Positions 6,632 through 13,429 of a stretch of DNA of 25,959 nt are shown piece by piece; position 1 is the stretch's first letter, and every line of letters begins with the position of its first letter. The notes beneath the pieces are model-generated. The model saw nothing but the letters and a program-made list of their open reading frames with translations, made no database searches and was not told where the DNA came from. The position numbers and the translations under genes were made by a program. The stretch comes from Deltaproteobacteria bacterium (GTDB taxonomy: Bacteria > Desulfobacterota > Desulfobacteria > Desulfobacterales > SURF-15). The stretch spans positions 1-25,959 of the forward strand of contig JAHEHB010000020.1 in NCBI GenBank assembly GCA_024644775.1, given 5' to 3'.

Positions 6632-7369
6632 ATGAAACAGATTCAGGGCGGAAGAACCACATATGGCATGGCAATCGGTGTATTGATGCTCGATACGGTA
6701 TTTCCTCGCATACCGGGCGATATCGGAAACGCCACTACCTGGAAGTACCCGGTTTGTTATCATATCGTAAAAGGAGCGCTTACCGATCGCATAATGGCCG
6801 AGGAACCGGATCCACAGCTTATCAAACCCTTCATTGACGGGGCACGACAACTTGAAAACAAGGGTGTGAAACTGATCACAACAAGCTGCGGGTTTTTAGG
6901 CCCTTTCCAGCCTTATATTTCAGAAACGGTGAATATACCGGTGGTGACCACATCGCTTCTTCAGGTCCCCACAGTCTCTGCCATGGTTGGGAAAAAACGG
7001 AAAGTAGCCATCCTGGTGGAAAAAGGGCATCTGATGACCGAAAACCATTTTACCGGGGCTGGTTGGTCGTCAAAAGAGATTCCAATTGTCGTTCATGGCA
7101 TGCCCAAAGAGGCATATTTTCCCACCGTATTTATCGGCAATAGCGCGCTGGCGGATATCGATCGATTGGAAACAGATATGGCCGAGCTGGGCAACAGCCT
7201 AATTCAAACTCACCCGGATGTGGGGGCGGTGGTTTGCGAATGTACCAATTTTGTTCCTTTTAATCACATGTTGCAGCAAATCGTCAACGTTCCTGTGTTC
7301 GATATTGTCACCCTGGTGCATTCTGTTTGTGAAGCTTCCATCCGGGAAAGATTCACGGGATTTTTATAG
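6632..7369 (+). CDS. Asp/Glu/hydantoin racemase-family protein (copy 1)
   Basis: A 245-residue protein of the cofactor-independent, two-cysteine racemase superfamily (aspartate/glutamate/hydantoin racemases). These enzymes invert an alpha carbon using a pair of cysteines as acid and base. The first cysteine is Cys86 in ITTSCGF, the second Cys204 in CECTN. The N-terminal signature IGVLMLDTVFPRIPGD then GNATTW is shared almost word for word with the second copy at 21033-21758. The gene is divergent from the larA block across a 318-bp gap. The ribosome site is weak (GGACGGA nine to ten bases upstream). Family members also include maleate isomerases and decarboxylases, so racemase activity is a family inference. 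No strong terminator follows. Confidence 0.85.
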   Translation: MKQIQGGRTTYGMAIGVLMLDTVFPRIPGDIGNATTWKYPVCYHIVKGALTDRIMAEEPDPQLIKPFIDGARQLENKGVKLITTSCGFLGPFQPYISETVNIPVVTTSLLQVPTVSAMVGKKRKVAILVEKGHLMTENHFTGAGWSSKEIPIVVHGMPKEAYFPTVFIGNSALADIDRLETDMAELGNSLIQTHPDVGAVVCECTNFVPFNHMLQQIVNVPVFDIVTLVHSVCEASIRERFTGFL

Positions 7370-7482
7370 AATATGGTTTCAGGTGTCAGCACCGCCGCCG
7401 GCCAAAAAAACGGCCAGTCTAATCGAAAAAGAAACTCCAGCATGACCAATCTCGTATGTCGAATTACAGATATAGTTAATTG

Positions 7483-7632
7483 GTTGATTAGTTGACTGGT
7501 TAAGTGGTTACAAATATAGATTTATCCGATATTTGCTAAATAATTGGATATCTGGCGTTTTGAAAATTTTAACACACTGAATTGATTTATATAATTTAAC
7601 TATGCAACCAGTCAACCAGTAAACTATTCAAC
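7483..7632. mobile_element. MITE-like palindromic element with 28-bp terminal inverted repeats
   Basis: The left end (7483-7510) and the reverse complement of the right end (7605-7632) agree at 23 of 28 positions. Both carry tandem GTTGACTGGTT-type units. The 94-bp interior is A/T-rich and non-coding. One half recurs at 1875-1935 (58/61 identical to 7500-7560, inverted). The other half, extended to 7642, recurs at 12198-12262 (59/65 identical to 7578-7642, inverted). Size, terminal repeats, lack of coding and partial copies in one 26-kb window fit a non-autonomous miniature element. I could not identify a target-site duplication. Confidence 0.65.
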
Positions 7633-7723
7633 GAGGTCTGAATTAAGGAATTCTTTCTATTTTATTTGTTAAAAAGAGCAGAGCGACACGCGGCGCCTGC
7701 GCTGCGCGAGCGACATCCACAAT

Positions 7724-7745
7724 TTGTTCCGCCGAGGCGGAACAA
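7724..7745. repeat. Perfect short hairpin (REP-like)
   Basis: TTGTTCCGCC (7724-7733) pairs perfectly with GGCGGAACAA (7736-7745) across a 2-base loop. No T-run follows on either strand, so it does not look like a terminator. It resembles the short GC-rich extragenic palindromes scattered in proteobacterial genomes. Confidence 0.5.
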
Positions 7746-7889
7746 TCATAATTCGTCATTCCCTGAAGTTTCATGTGAGGTGTCAGTAAACCCCAATTCC
7801 CGAAACCTGTTCAAGATCCCGTCTGTTGCAACGCCGAAGCAGAGAACGCTGATTTGGGTGTGGCCGATGGGCAGCATTAGGGATTTATA

Positions 7890-7918
7890 TTGCAACTTAT
7901 CTATATTTTTGGTATAAA
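7890..7918 (+). promoter_or_regulatory. Sigma-70-type promoter of the peptidyl-prolyl isomerase gene
   Basis: TTGCAA (7890-7895), a 17-base spacer, then TATAAA (7913-7918). The predicted transcript start near 7925 gives a leader of about 40 bases before the ATG at 7966, which has AAAGGA seven bases upstream. Confidence 0.6.
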
Positions 7919-7965
7919 TTTAATAACTAAACGTCTCGTAAATTCTACAAGCAAAGGATAGATGA

Positions 7966-8949
7966 ATGAAAATTGTTAACAAAAAATGGGTATACCTTCT
8001 TGCGTCGGTTTTGATCTCAATGTTCGTTACTTTTCCAGTCGTTGCACAAAAGAGTGAATCGAGCAGCGACAACGTTGCTGTTGTTAACGGCGACGCAATT
8101 CGCAAAGTTGAATTTGATAGTGAAATGTCAATGGTAAAAAAAAGGTTCGTAGAACAAGGGAAGCCCCTTACAGAAGATCAGATCGACAAAATAGGCAAAT
8201 CTCTTCTTGAAAACCTTATCAACCAAGCACTGCTCTTTCAGGCAAGCAAAGAATCGGGGATACGTATAGAAGAGAAAGCCATAACCGACCAATTACAGAA
8301 AATAAAACAGAGGTTTCCGAGTGAAACCGAATTTGAGAACACAATAAAAAATTTCAATCTCACATTGGAAGATATTAAATCTCAAATCGGTCGAAAATTA
8401 GCGATCGGCGAATTCATTGATAAAAAGGTGGGGCAAAATATCGTTGTCTCAGATGACGAGAGCAAAACATATTATGATACCCATCCGGATTCTTTTAAAA
8501 AACCTGAGCAGCTGAAGGCCAGCCACATTTTAATAAAAGTCGTTCCACAGGCAGACGAGTCTCAAAAAAAGAAGGCAAGAGAGCAGATTCAGGCGATTCA
8601 GGAAAAGATAAAAAACGGAGGAGATTTTGCTGCGCTCGCTAAAGAATTTTCACAGGGACCCAGCAGCGCCAAAGGTGGCGATTTGGGTTATTTCGGTCGT
8701 GGACAAATGGTCAAACCGTTTGAAGATGCCGCATTTTCTTTAGAGCCTCCTGCGGTCAGCGATATCATTGAAACTCAGTTTGGCTACCACCTAATAAAAG
8801 TTTTTGATAAGAAGCCGGAAGGAACGCTTCAATATCAGGAGGTCAAACCAAAGCTTACCCAATATTTGAAACAGGAAAAGACGAAACAGGAAGTCGAGCT
8901 CTATGTAGATAAACTCAGAGGTAAAGCAGTTATAGAAAGACTCTTGTGA
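7966..8949 (+). CDS. SurA/PrsA-type periplasmic peptidyl-prolyl cis-trans isomerase
   Basis: A 327-residue exported foldase. A signal peptide covers about residues 1-27 (basic start, hydrophobic core, cleavage around VVAQ). A SurA N-terminal-like chaperone region follows (about 35-160), beginning with VAVVNGDAI, a hallmark of this family. A single parvulin domain lies at about 183-282, with KASHILIK, the GGD-F-AALAKEFSQGPS segment, GGDLGYFGRGQM and the closing QFGYHLIKV. The protein would help outer-membrane or secreted proteins fold in the periplasm. It has its own promoter, and 183 bp separate it from the glycyl radical enzyme gene, so the two are probably not functionally tied. No lipoprotein box is seen. 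Confidence 0.92.
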   Translation: MKIVNKKWVYLLASVLISMFVTFPVVAQKSESSSDNVAVVNGDAIRKVEFDSEMSMVKKRFVEQGKPLTEDQIDKIGKSLLENLINQALLFQASKESGIRIEEKAITDQLQKIKQRFPSETEFENTIKNFNLTLEDIKSQIGRKLAIGEFIDKKVGQNIVVSDDESKTYYDTHPDSFKKPEQLKASHILIKVVPQADESQKKKAREQIQAIQEKIKNGGDFAALAKEFSQGPSSAKGGDLGYFGRGQMVKPFEDAAFSLEPPAVSDIIETQFGYHLIKVFDKKPEGTLQYQEVKPKLTQYLKQEKTKQEVELYVDKLRGKAVIERLL

Positions 8950-9132
8950 GGCATGAACCAAAGGGGGATCGAATTTAGGATGTCATACGGGATACTGTAA
9001 AAACTTTATAATTCTGAGGCTGAGTGCTGTCCTCTGCCTCGGACGGGGAAGATTGGTTGGGGTGAATAGGGTGGGAAATTTCTACACCTTTTTTGAATTA
9101 TAGATAAAGTTCTAAAGTTTAAGGAGTATCAT

Positions 9133-11505
9133 ATGGATATTCCAAGCGGATTGAGGATTGAGCGTCTTCGCAGACGGGTATTGAATCTTCATCCGTCGAT
9201 TTGTCACGAAAGAGCGGTCATCTTCACCCAGCGATACCAGGAAACCGGACTTAGTTTACCTCCGATCCGTTTAAGAGCCCAAGCCCTTGCAGATGTTCTC
9301 GACGGGATGTCAATCTCCATTGAAGATGATGAGCTTATCATCGGACTTCAGGCGAGCCGGCCGCGAGCCGCACCCGTGTTTCCGGAGTATTCTTGGGATT
9401 GGGTTCTTGATGAGTTGAATTCCTTCGATAAAAGAGATGCGGACCGCTTTGCTGTTTCCGAAGAAACACGAACAATTCTCAAAGATATTCTTGGCCGCTG
9501 GCGCAGTCTGTCCATAAAGGACCGTGCACTTTCCGTGCTTCCGGAAGAAGTGATGCAGGCTCAAAATGCGCTTGTTTTTATTTTGACCGGTATGGGCTGC
9601 GGCATTGGGCACCTGGCGCCAAACTATGAGAAGGTCCTGGAAAGGGGATTACTTAGTATTCGGCAGGAAGCAGAGTCCAGACTTGAAGCGCTCGATTCCA
9701 CGAATCCACAATTCATTCACAGTTCAAACTTTTACCAAGCAGCCATTGTCGTTTGTGACGCCGTGTGTCGATTTGCCGAACGGTATGGCAGCTTAGCCAG
9801 AAAGCTTGCGATGCGAGAAAGCAACCCGTATCGTGCATCTGAGCTGAATGAGATTGCAAGAATATGCAAAAAGGTACCCGCTCGCCCTGCAGTGTCTTTC
9901 CAGGAGGCCATTCAATCATTTTGGTTCGTTCATCTGATAGTACAGATTGAATCCAACGGACATTCCATCTCACCGGGTCGCTTCGACCAATATATGTATA
10001 AGTTTTATAAGGCAGATATCGAAAAAGGCGCACTCAACGAAGGACGCGGTTTGGAGCTTCTGGAGTGTCTCTGGATAAAAATGAATGAGATCATGAAAGT
10101 CAGAGATAAGGTTGCCTCCAAGGCGTTTGGCGGTTATCCGCTTTTCCAGAATCTTATTGTCGGCGGGCAGACACCTGCGGGTCAAGATGCCACAAATGCC
10201 CTTTCCTATATGTCTATCGAAGCAACCCGCCGCGTTAAATTGCCACAACCTTCTCTCAGTGTACGGGTGCATAATGGATCTCCAAAAGACTTTCTACGAA
10301 CAGCCGGTGAGCTTACGAAAGAAGGAATCGGATTACCCGCATTTTTTAACGACGATGTTATCATTCCTGTTCTTCTGGGAATGGGTGTCCCATTAGCGGA
10401 GGCTAGAGATTATGCCGAGGTCGGCTGTGTCGAGCCTCAATCCCCCGGCCGGACCAACGGTTTTTATACCGGAGGTTTTTTAAATCTTGGGAAAGTTTTG
10501 AATCTTGCTCTAAATAACGGCATCGATCCGATTTCCGGCGAAACCATCGGTCTATCGGATGCTCATTATAAGAGATTTACCTCAGAAGAGGATGTACTGG
10601 CCGCCTTTAGACAGCAAGTGGATTACTTTGTAAAGCTTATGGTGCAAGGAGATAATGTTCTCGACCTCATTCACGGGCAACTCGCTCCCAATCCTTTTGT
10701 ATCCCTTCTAGTGGACGATTGCATGATCAAGGGACGCTCCTATGAGGAAGGGGGTGCGGTCTACAATTACACATCGCCGAATGTGGTAGGAATTGCGAAT
10801 GTGGCGGATTCGCTGATGGCAATCCGGCATGCCGTATTTGAAAAAAAGTTGGTAGACATGGATACACTTTTGGATGCGTTATCAGCAGATTTCGACGGGC
10901 AGGAAAATCTGCGTAAGTTGCTCGTGAATCGTATTCCAAAATACGGCAATGACAATTCTGAAGTGGACAGTCTCACCAGAGAGATTTCAAGCTTTGTTCT
11001 GAAATCTTTCAAACACTATCGAAATGCTCGTGGCGGCACCTTTGAACCCGGATTGCAGAGTATTTCAGCACATGCCCTTTTTCAAGGTGCGGTCAGTGCC
11101 ACCCCGGATGGCAGAAATCGTGAAAAATTGCTGGCGGACGGAGGAATCTCTCCGGCTCAGGGGCGAGACCGCTGCGGGCCTACTGCTGTTATCCGGTCAG
11201 CGGCCAGGCTGGACCACCTAGAAGCGTCAAATGGTGCCCTTTTGAATGTAAAGTTGAGTCCAGCGTCTGTGGTTGGTGAAGGGGGTACCGATAATCTTGT
11301 GGCACTCATCAAAAGCTACTTTAAGATGGGAGGACAGCACGTTCAGTTTAACATCATAAACTCAGAAACCCTGCGCGATGCGCAACTGCATCCGGAAGAT
11401 TACCCCAATCTCGTTGTGCGAGTGGCGGGGTTCAGTGTACCGTTTACGGCCATCGACAAAATCCTTCAAAACGATATTATCGAGCGCACCGAGCACACCC
11501 TGTGA
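9133..11505 (+). CDS. Glycyl radical enzyme (PFL/diol-dehydratase superfamily), substrate unknown
   Basis: A 790-residue oxygen-sensitive radical enzyme. The glycyl radical loop is RVAGFS (763-768) with Gly766 near the C-terminus. The thiyl cysteine is Cys432 in GCVEPQ, with Glu434 two residues later. Residues matching the glycerol dehydratase pocket include His160 (GIGHLAPNYEKV), His277 and Ser278 (ESNGHS). The loop after Cys432 reads SPGRTNGFYTGGF, so Thr446 occupies the place where glycerol/propanediol dehydratases and isethionate lyase have Asp in a WHD motif. A Thr there also fits my recollection of hydroxyproline dehydratase. It is not pyruvate formate-lyase, which has two adjacent cysteines. 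AAGGAG lies six bases before the ATG and a strong terminator follows. The radical-SAM activase normally adjacent is absent from the window. A C-O or related bond lyase is likely; the substrate is unassigned. Confidence 0.92.
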   Translation: MDIPSGLRIERLRRRVLNLHPSICHERAVIFTQRYQETGLSLPPIRLRAQALADVLDGMSISIEDDELIIGLQASRPRAAPVFPEYSWDWVLDELNSFDKRDADRFAVSEETRTILKDILGRWRSLSIKDRALSVLPEEVMQAQNALVFILTGMGCGIGHLAPNYEKVLERGLLSIRQEAESRLEALDSTNPQFIHSSNFYQAAIVVCDAVCRFAERYGSLARKLAMRESNPYRASELNEIARICKKVPARPAVSFQEAIQSFWFVHLIVQIESNGHSISPGRFDQYMYKFYKADIEKGALNEGRGLELLECLWIKMNEIMKVRDKVASKAFGGYPLFQNLIVGGQTPAGQDATNALSYMSIEATRRVKLPQPSLSVRVHNGSPKDFLRTAGELTKEGIGLPAFFNDDVIIPVLLGMGVPLAEARDYAEVGCVEPQSPGRTNGFYTGGFLNLGKVLNLALNNGIDPISGETIGLSDAHYKRFTSEEDVLAAFRQQVDYFVKLMVQGDNVLDLIHGQLAPNPFVSLLVDDCMIKGRSYEEGGAVYNYTSPNVVGIANVADSLMAIRHAVFEKKLVDMDTLLDALSADFDGQENLRKLLVNRIPKYGNDNSEVDSLTREISSFVLKSFKHYRNARGGTFEPGLQSISAHALFQGAVSATPDGRNREKLLADGGISPAQGRDRCGPTAVIRSAARLDHLEASNGALLNVKLSPASVVGEGGTDNLVALIKSYFKMGGQHVQFNIINSETLRDAQLHPEDYPNLVVRVAGFSVPFTAIDKILQNDIIERTEHTL

Positions 11506-11563
11506 TAAACTCTCAATCAATTTGCGCGTAAAGAATCCGGGCCCGGAGGGTCCGGTTTTGGAT

Positions 11564-11585
11564 GCCCCTGCAAGGGGCTTTTTTT
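11564..11585 (+). terminator. Rho-independent terminator of the glycyl radical enzyme gene
   Basis: GCCCC (11564-11568) pairs with GGGGC (11574-11578) around a 5-base loop, followed by seven T bases (11579-11585). It lies about 60 bp after the stop codon, so the enzyme gene appears to be transcribed without a downstream partner. Confidence 0.8.
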
Positions 11586-11597
11586 GCAAATATCCTT

Positions 11598-11781
11598 AAA
11601 TTTGATGGTTTCGCAAAAAGTCGAAAACCACATTTTTATGTCATTCCGGTAGATCCCGGATCGAGTCCAGGAGGAATCCAGCAAATTCAATGACTTCTGA
11701 ATGTCGGTCGACGATCCCGTTCTTAGCGGGGATCAAGTCCGGCATGACGGTTTTAGAACTTTTTACGAGTTTATCAAATTT
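11598..11781. mobile_element. Second MITE-like palindromic element (about 184 bp)
   Basis: The ends are inverted copies: 11598-11629 and the reverse complement of 11749-11781 agree at about 25 of 32 positions. Both start AAATTTGAT and share CG-x-AAAAAGT and AAAACC. Inside each arm is a GTCATTCCGG or GTCATGCCGG motif followed by GATCC-rich sequence, as in common extragenic repeats. It is non-coding and begins directly after the glycyl radical enzyme terminator. It is unrelated in sequence to the element at 7483-7632. Confidence 0.55.
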
Positions 11782-11799
11782 AGTTCATTTTAGTTCACT

Positions 11800-11982
11800 T
11801 TAGGCGTCACAAACAATACCGGTTTCACTATAAACCCGAGCAATAAACTCTCTTTTATTTGTAGTAAAAAACGGCACGCCATCTGAATCGGATGGCTGAT
11901 CACCACGTGAAAACGTTTTGACTTCCGGATCGATTTCTTTTCGATAGGATATATCGTTACGGTTATGACGAATTTGCGGCAT
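11800..11982 (-). CDS. Small hypothetical protein, 60 residues
   Basis: I do not recognise this protein. The frame runs from ATG at 11982 to TAA at 11800. GGGAGGG ends nine bases before this ATG, a strong ribosome site; another in-frame ATG at 11991 sits directly against that site and is less likely. The product is hydrophilic and mixed in charge, starts MPQIRHNRND, ends SETGIVCDA and has a single cysteine four residues from the end. It has no signal peptide or membrane segment. Codon choice looks ordinary for the window. A dyad symmetry (12012-12027) lies about 30 bp upstream. It lies between a MITE-like element and the UroD operon and could be an independent small gene. Confidence 0.5.
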   Translation of the reverse strand: MPQIRHNRNDISYRKEIDPEVKTFSRGDQPSDSDGVPFFTTNKREFIARVYSETGIVCDA

Positions 11983-12011
11983 ATGAATCATCCCTCCCTT
12001 TGATCGTGGTT

Positions 12012-12027
12012 ACTGATCAATATCAGT
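12012..12027. promoter_or_regulatory. Dyad symmetry upstream of the small gene (possible operator)
   Basis: ACTGAT (12012-12017) is inverted perfectly at 12022-12027 around CAAT. It lies about 30 bp upstream of the start codon at 11982, where a repressor or activator site could act. No protein family can be named. Confidence 0.3.
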
Positions 12028-12197
12028 GATTGTTTATTCGTCTGGGTTCGCAAACAGTATGCCAAAAATCAGTTTATAGATCTAATTATAGTATTTTCAA
12101 TAGGATACAGAGAAACACAAAGAAAAAAATCTCGATTACCAATAATAATCTACCATTTTCCGATCAAACAAGGTCATATATTGACAAAAATTGTCAC

Positions 12198-12262
12198 TTC
12201 AGACCTCATTGATTAGTTTACTGGTTAACTGGTTGATTAGTTAAATTATATAAACCAATTCA
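12198..12262 (+). repeat. 65-bp dispersed repeat, partial copy of the element at 7483-7642
   Basis: This segment matches the reverse complement of 7578-7642 at 59 of 65 positions, including the GTTTACTGGTT-ACTGGTTG units that form one terminus of the MITE-like element. Only this half is present here. It ends about 20 bp before the UroD-like stop codon. A small perfect inverted repeat, TGACAA and TTGTCA (12182-12196), lies just to its left. Confidence 0.75.
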
Positions 12263-12280
12263 CTTTATGACAAGGTAAGG

Positions 12281-13375
12281 TCAAGCATTCACAACCCGTC
12301 GGGTAATCTCCCGGACCCTTTCCAAATGGGCCTCGGGCATGACATTATCACCGACGCTTAAAACAAAGCGGTCCTCTGGTGACAAAGCTTGAAAAAGGGA
12401 ATCCAGAAACTCGTTAAACTCATCTTCTGAGACCGGATCGCACAAATGGGTCGAAGGGATGCCGCCCCAAACGGCATAATGTCCCCTAGCGGCTGCAAGC
12501 GCCTCCTCTACCGTACACTGTGTCATCGGGTGAGGTGTGAACTGCTCTATAGCGTCTATGCCGCTATCGGCTAAAAGAGAGAGAAGCGGTTTCATCTCGC
12601 CGTCGCCGTGAACCGTAAATATCTTGCCCTTTCTGTGGAGCATCTCTGCAGCTCTACGATAAACATCGACATAATACGTTTTAAAAATCGCCGGGCTCTG
12701 AAACAATGCCGTAAGATTGTCCTGCAGCTTGATAATAATGGCCGGAGAGTCCGCGACGATTCGGATCATCCGGAAAAAAATGTCGGATAGTTTAGCGATA
12801 ATCTCCTCAACCCGATCCGGATAGTCGTAGAGCCATAGAAACCCTTTCTCGAACCCCATGAGCTCGCGCAGGAATATCTGGCAGGGGGAGGCCCCGATAT
12901 GTGCGATGGCGACGCCGTCGGATCCGATTCGATTCTGATCGGATTCAAAGACCGCATAGTTATCGACAATTTCCGTATGATCCAGCAAGTACATCAAGGC
13001 GTCAAAGTCATTGGCACTCTTTACCGGGTGCTCCATTAAGTATGGAGTAATATCGCGTTGCTGCATTTCTATCGATGCCTGATACGTGCACTGAAGTTCC
13101 CCATACGGTGTCTCATACACGACGGTTTTCCCGCTCTTATTCCTGTTTACCCGAACTTCCAGTTGATCATAGCGTTCGTCGTACACCCGGCTGGGGCAAT
13201 GGATACCGACACCCAGATCCCTGTAAATATCTTCCAAAGACCAATCGTGATACCGCTCCGGTAATGTCCCCATCTTTTTGTGGGCCCCATACCACAACTG
13301 CATTCGTGGGAACCAGGGTATTCGATCCGGTTTACCACCGGACAACGCCTTCAGTATTCTATCTTTCCAAGTCAT
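12281..13375 (-). CDS. Uroporphyrinogen decarboxylase/MtaA-superfamily protein
   Basis: A 364-residue TIM-barrel protein of the UroD superfamily. This group includes heme-pathway HemE and the zinc methyltransferases (MtaA, CmuA and related proteins) that move methyl groups between corrinoids and thiols. The end resembles the methyltransferase-type branch: VHGDGE at 255-260, then LADSGIDAIEQFTPH, WGGIPSTHLC (303-312), and a closing SVGDNVMPEAHLERV segment. The usual zinc motif His-x-Cys...Cys reads His256-x-Asp258...Cys312 (Cys287 also nearby), so the first Cys is replaced. True HemE is unlikely, given the lack of its N-terminal arginine-rich pattern and the catabolic context. AAGGAGG lies 12 bases upstream, a long spacing. 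It is the last gene of the dctP-dctQ-dctM block, 54 bp after dctM. A demethylase or methyl-transfer role for the imported compound is a guess. Confidence 0.8.
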   Translation of the reverse strand: MTWKDRILKALSGGKPDRIPWFPRMQLWYGAHKKMGTLPERYHDWSLEDIYRDLGVGIHCPSRVYDERYDQLEVRVNRNKSGKTVVYETPYGELQCTYQASIEMQQRDITPYLMEHPVKSANDFDALMYLLDHTEIVDNYAVFESDQNRIGSDGVAIAHIGASPCQIFLRELMGFEKGFLWLYDYPDRVEEIIAKLSDIFFRMIRIVADSPAIIIKLQDNLTALFQSPAIFKTYYVDVYRRAAEMLHRKGKIFTVHGDGEMKPLLSLLADSGIDAIEQFTPHPMTQCTVEEALAAARGHYAVWGGIPSTHLCDPVSEDEFNEFLDSLFQALSPEDRFVLSVGDNVMPEAHLERVREITRRVVNA

Positions 13376-13429
13376 ACGGATTTCATTCCTCCTTTTCAGA
13401 CAAACTATCGGATCTTGGGTTTAACGGAA

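Larger units (their letters stand above)
7370..7965. other. Intergenic stretch with repeat elements and a promoter
   Basis: This 596-bp gap holds the MITE-like element at 7483-7632, a perfect hairpin at 7724-7745 and the promoter of the next gene at 7890-7918. A GC-rich patch near 7681-7710 stands out from its A/T-rich surroundings. Reading frames here (for example 7666-7917 plus, 7746-7877 minus) lack ribosome sites and I do not call them genes. Confidence 0.55.

Noticed and set aside
6467..6850. A 127-codon minus-strand frame overlapping the racemase gene start
   Set aside because: It is antisense to the conserved N-terminus of the racemase-family protein, so it is a shadow of that gene.
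7746..7877. A 43-codon minus-strand frame (starts MLPIGHTQIS)
   Set aside because: No ribosome site, ends inside a REP-like hairpin, and lies just upstream of a plus-strand promoter; more likely repeat-derived non-coding DNA.
7666..7917. An 83-codon plus-strand frame starting in the GC-rich patch
   Set aside because: It crosses a perfect hairpin and overlaps the promoter at 7890-7918; composition is not protein-like and no ribosome site is seen.
9000..9132. A sigma-54 or sigma-70 promoter ahead of the glycyl radical enzyme gene
   Set aside because: I found no GG/GC pair at -24/-12 spacing and no convincing -35/-10 pair, so no promoter is claimed.
12182..12196. Hairpin TGACAA/TTGTCA as a terminator for the UroD-like gene
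   Set aside because: The stem is short and A/T-rich and is not followed by a T-run on the minus strand.
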